This document shows, piece by piece, positions 55,909 to 64,000 of a DNA stretch of 64,000 nucleotides. This DNA comes from an uncultured Craurococcus sp. (GTDB taxonomy: Bacteria; Pseudomonadota; Alphaproteobacteria; Acetobacterales; Acetobacteraceae), in contig CADCTD010000058.1 of the NCBI GenBank assembly GCA_902805545.1, positions 1 through 64,000 on the forward strand, in the 5' to 3' direction. Numbering within the stretch: the first letter of the stretch is position 1; each line of letters starts with the position of its first letter. Position numbers and translations under genes: made by a program. The notes under the pieces were generated by a model that was not told the DNA's origin, made no database searches, and saw nothing but the letters and a program-made list of their open reading frames with translations.

Positions 55909-56985
55909 ATGAATCGCCGTGGCCTTCTCGCCGCGAGTGCCGCCGCGCCGGTACTCGCTGCCCCGAGCCTTGCCTCCGCCCAGCCGCAGGTCCTGTGGCG
56001 CTCGGCCGGGAGCTTCCCGAAATCGACCGATGTGCTCTGGGGCGTGCAGGAGATGATCTCCCGCCGCGTGGCGGAGCTGACCGGTGGTGCCTTCCAGATC
56101 CGTCCCTTCGCTGCCGGGGAGCTGGTGCCGGCCCTGCAGGTGATGGACGCGGTCGGCGGCGGCACGGTGGAGTGCGGCTATACCGCCGCCTACTACTATA
56201 TCGGCAAGGACCCGACGCTCGGCTTCGGCACGGTCATGCCCTTCGGCCTCAACGCCCGCCAGCAACAGGCCTGGATCCATCAGGGCGGCGGCGCGGAGCT
56301 GATGCAGGAGGTCTATCGCGACCAGGGGGTGGTGGCGCTGCCCTGCAGCAATACCGGGGCGCAGATGGGCGGCTGGCTGCGGAAGGAAATCCGCAGCGTG
56401 CAGGACCTGAACGGGCTGAAATTCCGCATCGCCGGCATCGCCGGGACGGTGCTGACCAAGCTCGGCGTCGTCGCGCAGCAGCTCGGCGCGGCGGATATCT
56501 ACCCGGCGCTCGAGCGCGGCGTGGTGGATGGCGCCGAATGGGTCGGGCCGCATGACGACGAAAAGCTCGGCCTCGCCCGGGTCGCGCCCTACTACTACTA
56601 CCCGGGCTGGTGGGAGCCCTGCTCCCAAGGCGACCTGATGGTCAATGCCCGGATCTGGGAGGCGCTGCCGAGGCAGTACCAGCAAGTGCTCGAGGTGGTG
56701 GCCGGCGAGACCACCGTCTGGAGCACCTCGCGCTACGACATGCTGAACATGCAGGCGCTGCGGCGGCTCGTGGCCAGCGGCACCCAGCTTCGCGCCTATC
56801 CGCGGGAGGTGCTGGCGGCCTGCCACAAGGCGACGCAGGAGACCTATGCCGAGATCGGCGAGCGCAACCCGCGCTTCAAGCGCGTGCACGCGCAGTGGGA
56901 CCGCTTCCGCCGCGACACGCAGAGTTGGTTCCGCGTGGCGGAGGACAGCAGCGCCAATTTCCTCTCCTTCGTGGAGCGGAGCTGA
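55909..56985 (+). CDS. TRAP transporter substrate-binding protein, TakP-like (copy 2)
   Basis: 358 residues, a tandem paralogue of the gene at 54572 that looks about two-thirds identical by eye. Signal peptide MNRRGLLAASAAAPVLAAPS ends ASAQP. Shared landmarks are VLWRSAGSFPKSTDVLWGV, GELVPALQVMDAVGGGTVEC, ALERGVVDGAEWVGPHDDE and YYYYPGWWEPC. The position where copy 1 has YSPSID reads PCSQGD here, so the ligand loop differs. It has its own gap of 245 bp upstream and a strong terminator behind (56993-57025). Confidence 0.9.
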   Translation: MNRRGLLAASAAAPVLAAPSLASAQPQVLWRSAGSFPKSTDVLWGVQEMISRRVAELTGGAFQIRPFAAGELVPALQVMDAVGGGTVECGYTAAYYYIGKDPTLGFGTVMPFGLNARQQQAWIHQGGGAELMQEVYRDQGVVALPCSNTGAQMGGWLRKEIRSVQDLNGLKFRIAGIAGTVLTKLGVVAQQLGAADIYPALERGVVDGAEWVGPHDDEKLGLARVAPYYYYPGWWEPCSQGDLMVNARIWEALPRQYQQVLEVVAGETTVWSTSRYDMLNMQALRRLVASGTQLRAYPREVLAACHKATQETYAEIGERNPRFKRVHAQWDRFRRDTQSWFRVAEDSSANFLSFVERS

Positions 56986-56992
56986 GGCGATC

Positions 56993-57025
56993 GGGCCCGG
57001 GGAGCGAACCGCTCTCCCCGGGCCC
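56993..57025. terminator. Strong bidirectional hairpin between convergent genes
   Basis: 12-bp arms (56993-57004 starting GGGCCCGGGG, and 57014-57025) are perfect reverse complements around a 9-nt loop. It lies between the TRAP binding-protein stop (56985) and the stop of the Dpp-type gene (57035) on the other strand and can serve both. Confidence 0.65.
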
Positions 57026-57034
57026 CGGCCTCGC

Positions 57035-58609
57035 TTATCGCGCCGGCATCCGCACCAGGCGGAGCTGGATGTAGTTGTCCGCCGTCTGCGGCACCTCGAC
57101 CCCCTGCCGCGCCGCCCAGACGATCTGCTGCTGGTGCAGCGGGATGTAGGCGACATCCTCCTGCAGCAGCTTGCTCGCCTGGCTGATCAGCGCCTGGCGC
57201 TTCGCAACATCCGTCTCCACCGCGATCTGGTCGACCAGCGTGTCGAATTGCGGGTTCGCATAGCCGCCATTGTTGAAGACGCCGCGGCTGCCGTTGCGCG
57301 AGCCCGCCAGGCTGAAGAGCGCGTTGTGCGCGTCCGACGTCGCCGGCGTCCAGCCCAGCATGTAGAAGCTGGTGTTGTAGCGCGGCGCGTTCACCTCGGC
57401 GAAGAAGCGCGCCCGGGTCTGGGCGTTCAGCGTCACGCGGATGCCGATGCGGGCCAGCATCGAGACCGTCGCCGTGCAGATCGCCTCGTCGTTGACGTAG
57501 CGGTCGTTCGGGCAGTCCATGGTGACGCCGAAGCCGTTCGGGTAGCCGGCATCCGCCAGCAGCTTCCTGGCCTGGTCGATGTTGACCGCCGGCCGCGCGT
57601 CATCCGCCTCGACGAAGCCGTTCACCCCCGGCCCGTAGAGCAGGTTGGACGGCCGCGACTGGCCGCGCATGACGGTGCGCTGGATGGCGGTCACGTCGAT
57701 CGCCAGCAGCATGGCGCGGCGCACCCGGACATCCTGGAAGGGATTCTTGCCCTGCACGTCGGACTTCAGCAGCTGCGGCCGCATCTGGTCCATGCCGAGG
57801 TAGATGGTCCGCAGCTCCGGCCCCTGGATGATGCGGACGCCCTGGGTGTTGCTGATCCGCGTCACGTCCTGCGGCGGCACGGTGTAGAGGAAGTCCACCT
57901 CGTTCGAGAGCAGCGCCGCGACGCGGGTCGCGTCATTGGCGATGATGTTCAGCTCGACGCGCTGGAGGTTGTGCGCCGGCTTGTCCCACCAGTTGGGGTT
58001 CGGCTGCAGCACCGTGCGGCGGTCCGGCTCCCGGCTCACCAGCAGGAAGGGGCCGGTGCCCATGGCGTTGCGCGTCGCGAAATTCTCCTCCCGCGAGGTC
58101 AGGTCGGCCGGGCGGGTGGCGTTGTTCTTCTCGGCCCAGGCCTTGGAGAACATGCCCCAGTTGGTGATCTCCTGGATCAGGATGGGGTTCGGCTGATTCG
58201 TCTCGAACTCCACCGTATGGTCGTCGACCTTGCGGATCTCCTTCACCGAGGCCAGCACCGACTGGATGTTGGAGCCGGGCGCCCGGGCGCGCTGGGCGCT
58301 GAAGACCACGTCATCGGCGGTGAAGGGCGTGCCGTCGCTGAACTTCACCCCCTGGCGGAGATGGAAGCGCCAGACGGTGGGCGAGGGCTGCTCCCAGCGC
58401 ACCGCGAGCGCCGGCTCCGGCTGCATCTGCGCGTTCCGCCGCACCAGCGGCTCGTAGAAATTGGAGCCGAAGGCCAGCAGGAAGGTCTCCTGCCGGGTAT
58501 AGGGATCCATCGAGTTGACGTCGCCATCATTGGCCCAGCGGAAGGTCTGGGCCTGGGCGGAGAGGGCGGTGCCGCAGAGCAGGGCGGCAGCCAGGGCGAA
58601 ACGACGCAT
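57035..58609 (-). CDS. ABC transporter periplasmic binding protein, DppA/OppA class
   Basis: 524 residues of the SBP_bac_5 family (dipeptide, oligopeptide, nickel, opine or glutathione binding). Signal peptide MRRFALAAALLCGTALSAQA. The mature protein starts QTFRWANDGDVNSMDPYTRQ, with LAVRWEQPSPTVWRFHLRQG and VKFSDGTPFTADDVVFS as family hallmarks. No permease or ATPase genes are adjacent, so it is an orphan binding protein. The ATG at 58609 is clear; the frame remains open to 58708 without similarity. It lies 3' of the atp operon with a terminator between. Confidence 0.92.
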   Translation of the reverse strand: MRRFALAAALLCGTALSAQAQTFRWANDGDVNSMDPYTRQETFLLAFGSNFYEPLVRRNAQMQPEPALAVRWEQPSPTVWRFHLRQGVKFSDGTPFTADDVVFSAQRARAPGSNIQSVLASVKEIRKVDDHTVEFETNQPNPILIQEITNWGMFSKAWAEKNNATRPADLTSREENFATRNAMGTGPFLLVSREPDRRTVLQPNPNWWDKPAHNLQRVELNIIANDATRVAALLSNEVDFLYTVPPQDVTRISNTQGVRIIQGPELRTIYLGMDQMRPQLLKSDVQGKNPFQDVRVRRAMLLAIDVTAIQRTVMRGQSRPSNLLYGPGVNGFVEADDARPAVNIDQARKLLADAGYPNGFGVTMDCPNDRYVNDEAICTATVSMLARIGIRVTLNAQTRARFFAEVNAPRYNTSFYMLGWTPATSDAHNALFSLAGSRNGSRGVFNNGGYANPQFDTLVDQIAVETDVAKRQALISQASKLLQEDVAYIPLHQQQIVWAARQGVEVPQTADNYIQLRLVRMPAR

Positions 58610-58677
58610 TGTTGCTTGGTCTCCCAGCGAGATCGACGGAGGGAACCTAGCCCGGAGTGCGTGGCCCGAAAAGCAGA

Positions 58678-58699
58678 ACGGAGGCCTTTCGGCCTCCGT
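58678..58699 (-). terminator. Intrinsic terminator of the atp operon
   Basis: On the minus strand ACGGAGGCC, a GAAA tetraloop and GGCCTCCGT form a 9-bp perfect hairpin, followed by a T-rich run (TCTGCTTTTC). It starts 30 bp behind the atpF stop at 58729. A GNRA-type loop and following T's make this the most convincing terminator in the window. Confidence 0.8.
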
Positions 58700-58728
58700 C
58701 CGCAACAATCAGCGAGGTGTGGCCGGCG

Positions 58729-59235
58729 TCAGGCACGCAGCCGCGCCGGCAGCCCCGCGACGGCGCTGTCGATCAGCGCCGCATCGGCCTTGGCGTCGAT
58801 CCGCTCGGCGATGACGCTGCGCGCCGCCGCCACCGCGATGTCCGTCGCAGCACCCCGCACCTCGGCCACCGCCCCGGCTTCCGCCGCGGCGATGCGGTCG
58901 AGCGCCATGCGCTCGCGCCGCTTGGCCGAGGCTTCCGCCTCCGCCGCCGCGGCCTCGCCGACGCGCTGCGCCTCGGCCTGGGCACGGGCCAGCAGCTCCT
59001 GCGCCTCGGTCAGCGCCGCGGCCCGGTCGGCCTCAGCCTGTTTCAGCAGCGCCTCCGCCTCGACCCGCAGGCGGGAGGCCTCGGCGAGCTCGGCCCGCAC
59101 GCGGTCCGCCTTCGCATCCAGCATCCCGGTGATGCGCGCCCAGGCCATCCGCCCGACGAGCAGGAAGAAGATGACGAAGGAGACCGCGACCCAGAATTTC
59201 GGGTCGAGCCAGAAGTGTTCGTAGTGATGCTCCAT
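58729..59235 (-). CDS. atpF: ATP synthase F0 subunit b
   Basis: 168 residues. One N-terminal transmembrane segment (FWVAVSFVIFFLLVGRMAW) and a long charged helix rich in Ala/Glu/Arg (about 40-150) that forms the peripheral stalk. It follows b' with a 1-base overlap of stop and start regions and ends the operon. Order atpI-atpB-atpE-atpF'-atpF is the alphaproteobacterial type. F1 genes are not in this window. Confidence 0.94.
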   Translation of the reverse strand: MEHHYEHFWLDPKFWVAVSFVIFFLLVGRMAWARITGMLDAKADRVRAELAEASRLRVEAEALLKQAEADRAAALTEAQELLARAQAEAQRVGEAAAAEAEASAKRRERMALDRIAAAEAGAVAEVRGAATDIAVAAARSVIAERIDAKADAALIDSAVAGLPARLRA

Positions 59236-59837
59236 CAGGCCTGCCCCCGCGCCGCGAGCTCGCGCTCGACCGCCTTGGCCACGGCGGCGCTGTCGCTCCG
59301 GCCGATCAGCCGGGTCACGAGCGCATCCGCGGTGTCGGTCGCCACTTGGCGCAGCGCGCCCATGGCATTGTCCCGCGCCGAGGCGATCTGCCGCTCGGCC
59401 GCCTCGATCTGCGCCGCAAGCTTGGCGTTGAGCGCCTCGGCCCGCGCCGCGGCCTCGCCCTGCGCCTTCTGCGTCGCGGCGGCGATCGCAGCCTGCGCCT
59501 CGGCCCGCGCCTTGGCGGTGGCGGACTGGTGCTCGGCCATCGCCGCGTCGGCGCGCTGCTTCGCCGCCTGGGCGCTCTCGAGGTCGCCCTCGATCCGCGC
59601 CCGCCGCGCCTCCAGCACGCCTTCCACCTGCGGCAGCGCGTAACGCGCCATCACGTAGTAGAGGGCGCCGAAGATGATCAGCATCCAGACGACCTGTGCG
59701 ATCGTCCAGGGATTGCCGAAATCCAGCTGCGGCATGCCGGCGCTGCTGGTCGCGCCCGGATGCTCGGACGCCACCTGCGCCATGGCGGGCAGGGTGGCGA
59801 GCGAGAGCAGGGCTGCGATCCGGATGGTCTTCATCAT
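59235..59837 (-). CDS. atpF': ATP synthase F0 subunit b' (with N-terminal signal-like extension)
   Basis: 200 residues, longer than a usual b' because of an N-terminal signal-like stretch (MMKTIRIAALLSLATLPAMA) before the conserved PQLDFGNPWTIAQVVWMLI membrane segment. The rest is a long charged helix (about 75-195, Ala/Glu/Gln-rich) of the stalk. It follows the c subunit gene after 59 bp. The extension may be cleaved; similar extensions occur in some relatives. Translational start could lie downstream, but the ATG pair at 59837 has a clear GGGAGA upstream. Confidence 0.88.
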   Translation of the reverse strand: MMKTIRIAALLSLATLPAMAQVASEHPGATSSAGMPQLDFGNPWTIAQVVWMLIIFGALYYVMARYALPQVEGVLEARRARIEGDLESAQAAKQRADAAMAEHQSATAKARAEAQAAIAAATQKAQGEAAARAEALNAKLAAQIEAAERQIASARDNAMGALRQVATDTADALVTRLIGRSDSAAVAKAVERELAARGQA

Positions 59838-59896
59838 GCTCGTCTCCCTTGCATGCCGTAGGGGAGGCGGCCCACGGCCACCCCCCTCAGCGATGC

Positions 59897-60121
59897 TCAG
59901 GTGAAGAGGATGAGGAAGGCGATCAGCAGCGCGAACAGCGCCACCGCTTCCGTCAGCGCGAAGCCCAGGATGCCGATCGGGAAGACGGCGTCGCGGGCGG
60001 CCGGGTTGCGGGCCACGCTGGTGATGAGCGCGGAGAAGATGTTGCCGATCCCGAGACCGACGCCGAACAGCGCGATGACGGCGATACCGGCCCCGAGGGC
60101 CTTGGCGGCAGCGACTTCCAT
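59897..60121 (-). CDS. atpE: ATP synthase F0 subunit c
   Basis: 74 residues, two hydrophobic helices joined by the polar loop ARNPAARDA. Essential carboxylate Glu58 lies in [17 protein letters not shown], and the glycine-rich first helix ([14 protein letters not shown]) is typical. It forms the rotor ring. An ATG start ([10 protein letters not shown]). Confidence 0.96.
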   Translation of the reverse strand: MEVAAAKALGAGIAVIALFGVGLGIGNIFSALITSVARNPAARDAVFPIGILGFALTEAVALFALLIAFLILFT

Positions 60122-60176
60122 GTGAGTGTCCCTTCAGGGGTGGTGTGGTTGTGGAAGGTCCGAACGACGGCGGGCC

Positions 60177-60935
60177 TTAGTGCAGGTGCACCGCGTCGTG
60201 CAGGTAGATGCTGGTCAGGATGGCGAAGACATAGGCCTGCAGGAATGCGACCAGGATCTCGAACCCGACCAGGGCGACGTTCATCGCCATGGGCAGCACT
60301 GCGCCGACGAGGCCCAGCACGCCGGCCGCGGAGCCGATCATCACGACGAAGGTGGCGAAGACCTTCAGCATGACGTGGCCGGCGACCATGTTGGCGAAGA
60401 GACGGACGGAGAGGCTGATCGGCCGCGAGAGATAGGAGATGATCTCGATCGGGATGATCAGCGGGGCGAGCGCCTTGGGCGCCCCCTCCGGGAAGAAGTA
60501 GCTGAAGAAATGCGTGCCGTGGATGGCCAGCGCCACCACCGTCACCACCACGAAGACCAGCGCGGCGAGGGCGAAGGTCACCGCGATGTGGCTGGTGAAG
60601 GTGAAGGCATAGGGCAGCAGGCCGAGCATGTTGCCGAACAGGACGAACATGAAGATCGAGAAGACGAACGGGAAGTAGCGCTTGCCCTGGTCGCCCACCT
60701 GCCCGGTCACGATGCCATGGACGAACTCGTAGCCGCTCTCGGCCAGTGCCTGGAGCCGGCCCGGGACGATGTCGCGCTTCGCCGTGCCCCACATCATCAG
60801 CGCGGTGATGAGGCCGAAGGCGAGCAGCATGTGCGCGTTGGACTGGCTGAAGCGCACGGACTCGCCGAGGGCGCCCATGAACGGCACCAGCTGGAACTGG
60901 CTCAGCGCGTCGATAGCTTTGCCTTCAGCGGCCAC
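60177..60935 (-). CDS. atpB: ATP synthase F0 subunit a
   Basis: 252 residues from the GTG at 60935, chosen because GGGAGAGG lies 7 bases upstream; a frame open to 60971 overlaps atpI. Multi-spanning, with the key Arg in SLSVRLFANMVAGHVML that faces subunit c, and the C-terminal YVFAILTSIYLHDAVHLH. Follows atpI with an about 19-bp gap. Confidence 0.95.
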   Translation of the reverse strand: MAAEGKAIDALSQFQLVPFMGALGESVRFSQSNAHMLLAFGLITALMMWGTAKRDIVPGRLQALAESGYEFVHGIVTGQVGDQGKRYFPFVFSIFMFVLFGNMLGLLPYAFTFTSHIAVTFALAALVFVVVTVVALAIHGTHFFSYFFPEGAPKALAPLIIPIEIISYLSRPISLSVRLFANMVAGHVMLKVFATFVVMIGSAAGVLGLVGAVLPMAMNVALVGFEILVAFLQAYVFAILTSIYLHDAVHLH

Positions 60936-60954
60936 TGCTGCCTCTCCCGTCGCG

Positions 60955-61251
60955 TCAGATCTTCCGGCCACTGCGCGGGTTGAACAGCCTGTAGATGTTC
61001 ATGATTCCGGCAGCGGCGCCCGCCACGAAGAACAGCAGGAAAAGCCAGGGCTTCGTCCCGAGCCATCGGTCCAGCAGCAGCCCGATCCCGACCCCGACCA
61101 CCAGGGCCGAGACCAGTTCGACGCCGACGCGGAACCCGATCCCCATCGGACCGGGCGGAAGACCCCCCTTGGCATCCCCGGTTGGCTTGTCGAGACCCTG
61201 GCGGGTCCGTGCTTCCCGAAGTCGCCGCTCGAAGTCGTCGCGCTCGTTCAC
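60955..61251 (-). CDS. atpI: ATP synthase assembly protein AtpI
   Basis: 98 residues. A charged N-terminus (MNERDDFERRLREARTR) precedes two membrane helices (GVELVSALVVGVGIGLLL and FLLFFVAGAAAGIMNIYRL). It is the usual first gene of alphaproteobacterial F0 operons and helps c-ring assembly or ion uptake. Its promoter candidate lies just upstream (61290-61318). Confidence 0.92.
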   Translation of the reverse strand: MNERDDFERRLREARTRQGLDKPTGDAKGGLPPGPMGIGFRVGVELVSALVVGVGIGLLLDRWLGTKPWLFLLFFVAGAAAGIMNIYRLFNPRSGRKI

Positions 61252-61289
61252 CCTCGCTCCTCCGTCGGACCCCGGCGGAAGGCACGGGG

Positions 61290-61318
61290 CTCGTAAGGCC
61301 CCCCCCGCGGAGTGTCAA
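61290..61318 (-). promoter_or_regulatory. Candidate promoter of the atp operon
   Basis: On the minus strand TTGACA (61318-61313), a 17-base spacer, then TACGAG (61295-61290). The -35 box is a perfect consensus; the -10 is weak. The +1 would lie about 30 bases upstream of the atpI start codon. Confidence 0.45.
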
Positions 61319-61385
61319 TCCGTCGCGCGCCGCTATCGGCCGCAACCGCTGTTTTTTCAGCGCCTTCATGCGGCGGAGGGGCAGC

Positions 61386-63251
61386 CTACACCGCCTCGAA
61401 GGCGCCGCTCTGCTGCCGCCAGAGCCGGGCATAAACCCCGCCCTGCCGCAGCAGCCCCTCATGCGTCCCCTGCTCGGCGATCCTGCCGTGATCCAGCACC
61501 ACCAGCCGGTCCATCCGGGCGATGGTCGAAAGCCGGTGGGCGATGGCGATCACCGTCTTGCCAGCCATCAACTCCGCCAGCTGCTCCTGGATCGCCGCCT
61601 CCACCTCGGAATCGAGGGCGCTGGTCGCCTCGTCCAGCACCAGGACCGGGGCATCCTTCAGCAGCACGCGGGCGATGGCGATGCGTTGGCGCTGCCCGCC
61701 GGAGAGCTTCACCCCCCGCTCGCCCACATGGGCATCGTAGCCCGCCCGCCCCCGCCAGTCCTGCAGCCCCTCGATGAACTCCCCGGCCGCGGCCCGGGCG
61801 GCGGCGGCCTCCACCTCCGCCATCCCCGCCTCCGGCCGGCCGTAGCGGATGTTCTCGCGGATCGAGCGGTGCAGCAGGGCGGTGTCCTGGGTGACGACGC
61901 CGATCGCGGCGCGCAGGCTCTCCTGCGTCACCCCCGCGATGTCCTGCCCGTCGATCAGGATGCGCCCGCCCTCGGGGCGGAAGAAGCCGAGCATGAGGTT
62001 CACGAGGGTCGACTTCCCCGCCCCCGAATGCCCGATCAGCCCCACCCTCTCCCCGGGCTTGATGGCGAGGTCGAGGCCCTGGATCACCCCTGCCTCCCGC
62101 CCATAGGCGAAGCGCACGCCCTCGAAGCGGATCTCGCCCCGCGGGACCTTCAGCGGCACGGCCCCGGGCGGGTCCGGCGCGGTGGGGGGGACGGCGATGG
62201 AGTTCATCGCCTCCTGCACCACGCCCAGATTCTCGAAGATCGCGGTGACGTTGAAGGCCACCCAGCCGGAGATGTTGGCGATCTGCCAGGCCATCGGCAG
62301 GGCCGTCGCCACCGCCGCCAGCCCGATCTGCCCGTGGCTCCAGAGCCAGATGCCGGTCGCCGCCGTCGCCGTCAGCATGCAGGCGTTCAGCGTCCCGAGC
62401 AGGAAGCCGTTCAGCGTGACGAGGCGCATCTGCCGCTGGAAGGCGGCGTTCAGCCCGAGCAGCCCCTCGCGGACGAAGGCATCCTCCTGCTCGGCCCGGG
62501 CGAAGAGCTTCACCGTCTGGATATTCGTATAGCTGTCAACGATCCGGCCGGTGAGCTGGCTGCGCTGGGCGCTCGCCTCGCGCGAGCGGTCCCGCATCCG
62601 CGGCACGAGGAAGCGCAGCAGCGTCGCATAGGCGCAGAACCAGACCGCGATCGGCATGGCCAGCCGCCAATCCGCCTCCGCCAGCAGGAGGAGCGCCGCG
62701 GTGCCGTAGACCAGGATGTACCAGACGGCGTTGACCACCTGCACCACGCTCTCGCGCAGCGCCGGCCCCGCCTGCATCACCCGGTTCGAGATGCGCCCCG
62801 AGAAATCCTCCTGGAAGAAGGGCAGCCCCTGGCGGACCACCCCCCAATGGCTCTGCCAGCGCACCAGCGAGGTGAAATTCCCGTTGATGCCCTGCTGGGT
62901 GATGAGGTTCTGCAGCAGCAACGCTCCCGGCCGCCCGACCAGCACCAGAGCCGCCATGCCGATGAGGCTCGGCCAGGCCTCGTCCCAGAGCCGGTCCGGC
63001 GCATGGCTGGTCAGCAGGGCGACCAGCCGGCCGATCATCGCCGGGATCGCGGCATCCATCAGCGCCACCAGCAGCCCGGCCAGGAAGAGCGCCGCGAAGA
63101 GCGCCCGCGCCTGGGAGATGAAGTGCCAGTAGAAGCCGGCCAGGCTGCGTGGCGGCGGCCCGTCCGGCACCGGGGTGCCGAGGATGCGCGCGGCGGGGGA
63201 GCCGGGAGGCGCGACCGGGTCGACGAGACGCTCGAAGAAGCGGAAAGGCAT
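61386..63251 (-). CDS. ABC exporter, membrane plus ATPase (MsbA/ABCB type half-transporter)
   Basis: 621 residues. A six-helix membrane domain fills about 40-340 (for example AGLLVALMDAAIPAMIGRLV), followed by the nucleotide-binding domain with Walker A GHSGAGKST, signature KLSGGQRQRIAIARVLL, Walker B VLVLDEATSALD and the AIAHRLSTIARMDRL H-loop. It resembles MsbA-like or multidrug/lipid exporters, which act as homodimers. The ATG at 63251 was chosen; the frame is open further upstream. It ends 134 bp before the atpI start on the same strand. Confidence 0.92.
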   Translation of the reverse strand: MPFRFFERLVDPVAPPGSPAARILGTPVPDGPPPRSLAGFYWHFISQARALFAALFLAGLLVALMDAAIPAMIGRLVALLTSHAPDRLWDEAWPSLIGMAALVLVGRPGALLLQNLITQQGINGNFTSLVRWQSHWGVVRQGLPFFQEDFSGRISNRVMQAGPALRESVVQVVNAVWYILVYGTAALLLLAEADWRLAMPIAVWFCAYATLLRFLVPRMRDRSREASAQRSQLTGRIVDSYTNIQTVKLFARAEQEDAFVREGLLGLNAAFQRQMRLVTLNGFLLGTLNACMLTATAATGIWLWSHGQIGLAAVATALPMAWQIANISGWVAFNVTAIFENLGVVQEAMNSIAVPPTAPDPPGAVPLKVPRGEIRFEGVRFAYGREAGVIQGLDLAIKPGERVGLIGHSGAGKSTLVNLMLGFFRPEGGRILIDGQDIAGVTQESLRAAIGVVTQDTALLHRSIRENIRYGRPEAGMAEVEAAAARAAAGEFIEGLQDWRGRAGYDAHVGERGVKLSGGQRQRIAIARVLLKDAPVLVLDEATSALDSEVEAAIQEQLAELMAGKTVIAIAHRLSTIARMDRLVVLDHGRIAEQGTHEGLLRQGGVYARLWRQQSGAFEAV

Positions 63252-63370
63252 GCGGCAACAACGCGCTCCCCGGCGCCGGAGGTCAAGAACCGGCGCGGTC
63301 CCGCCCCGCTTGGGCTTCACGAAGCCGCGCGGCGAGGCGTCTCTTGCCGCCCGAGGTCGTTGCTAGCGCA

Positions 63371-64000
63371 ATGATCTCCTTCTCGGCTTTCATGGCCGCC
63401 ATCGGCCGGGCGCAATCCCTGCCGCTCTGGCTGCGCCTCCTCCTGACCGGACTGATCGTCGTCGGCGGCTTTGCCGTCCGCGAGGCGCTGGGCAGCCTGC
63501 TGCCGAGCACCAACATATTCCTCCTCCCCATTCTCGGCATCGCAATCAACGCGACGCTGTTCGGCGCCGCGGCTGGCCTCGTCGCCACCCTGCTCTCAGC
63601 TTTCTGGCTCATCTGGGCGTATCTGCCGCCCTATGGCAGCCTTGGCGTACAGGACTCGCGCCATCTCTGGGCGCTCGGCCTATTCGCCGTCATCAGCGTC
63701 TTCGTCAGCCTGGTGATCGGCACCCTGCAGGCCACCCTGCTGCGGCTGCGCGAGGCGCATGCGGCGCTGGCCCGCACCGATTCGCAGCGCCGCCTCCTGC
63801 TGCAGGAATTCCGCCACCGGACCCGGAACGACCTGCAGTCCCTCGTCGCCCTGCTGCTGCTGCGGGCCCGCTCCGCCCCCTCCTCAGCCGCCCAGGACGG
63901 GCTGCGCGAGGCAGCCGAGCACGCCCGGGCTCTGGCCCGCGTCCACACCCTCCTTGCCCAGGAGGCGATCCATGAGGACGATCCGACCCTGGTCGACAGC
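63371..64000 (+). CDS. Membrane sensor kinase, HisKA_2 type, C-terminus beyond the window
   Basis: 210 codons without a stop before the window end. Three to four hydrophobic segments (for example LPLWLRLLLTGLIVVGGFAV, LFAVISVFVSLVIG) resemble a DUF4118-like membrane sensor. The phospho-acceptor His149 lies in LLLQEFRHRTRNDLQSLVAL, the HisKA_2 pattern also seen in LovK/PhyK-like kinases. The ATPase domain would follow beyond base 64000. Divergent from the ABC exporter. Confidence 0.75.
   Translation, partial: MISFSAFMAAIGRAQSLPLWLRLLLTGLIVVGGFAVREALGSLLPSTNIFLLPILGIAINATLFGAAAGLVATLLSAFWLIWAYLPPYGSLGVQDSRHLWALGLFAVISVFVSLVIGTLQATLLRLREAHAALARTDSQRRLLLQEFRHRTRNDLQSLVALLLLRARSAPSSAAQDGLREAAEHARALARVHTLLAQEAIHEDDPTLVDS

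Overview
This is a GC-rich window of an alphaproteobacterial chromosome. Gene content points to Rhodospirillales, most likely an Acetobacteraceae/Roseomonas-like organism, though that placement is an inference. Support comes from an F0 ATP synthase operon with paired b'/b subunits and no F1 genes beside it, the pckA / chvI neighbourhood typical of Alphaproteobacteria, the ispH-thrB-rnhA order, tsaD divergent from hemCD, and many Liv-type, TRAP-type and CaiB-type accessory genes. No phage, insertion sequence, CRISPR array, rRNA or tRNA was recognised.

Layout. 1-2.3 kb: hemD(partial)-hemC divergent from tsaD. 2.3-5.6 kb: HWE-type sensor kinase, cupin, class III CoA-transferase. 5.7-8.4 kb: operon of an isocitrate/isopropylmalate-type dehydrogenase and an acetolactate-synthase-like TPP enzyme. 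8.7-11.2 kb: orphan DUF4255 (Pvc16-like) gene, short-chain dehydrogenase relic, patatin phospholipase, Crp/Fnr regulator. 11.5-14.8 kb: operon of GH1-like glycosidase, MFS transporter and aldo/keto reductase. 15-22.4 kb: hflX, then cupin, intradiol ring-cleavage dioxygenase and a complete Liv-type ABC importer on one strand. 22.4-25.1 kb: DUF2237 and DUF6311 proteins. 25.4-28.7 kb: pckA, a HugZ-like protein, and chvI without chvG. 28.8-32.9 kb: desaturase, small unknown, PPOX-fold protein, LysR regulator. 33-38.7 kb: signalling island (MHYT kinase, two single-domain receivers, FIST sensor, GAF kinase). 38.8-42.6 kb: beta-hydroxyacid dehydrogenase, HlyD-type adaptor, TetR/RidA pair. 42.8-45.2 kb: ispH-thrB-rnhA. 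45.3-51.1 kb: lipoprotein, glycine riboswitch, gcvT-gcvH-gcvP-NUDIX. 51.1-57 kb: cupin, hydrolase, EamA exporter, YihU-like reductase, two TakP-like TRAP binding proteins. 57-64 kb: Dpp-type binding protein, atpIBEF'F, ABC exporter, and the start of a sensor kinase cut by the window end.

How the parts work together. Core functions (haem, tRNA modification, gluconeogenesis, isoprenoid and threonine synthesis, glycine cleavage, ATP synthase) are interleaved with small catabolic and sensing modules. The clearest regulatory logic is a tandem glycine riboswitch ahead of gcvT and three near-identical 15-bp palindromes in the tetR/ridA intergenic region. The most unusual non-coding signal is a 93-bp element present twice (2248-2340 and 16274-16366) whose hairpin arms differ by compensatory changes. 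It directly follows tsaD and hflX.
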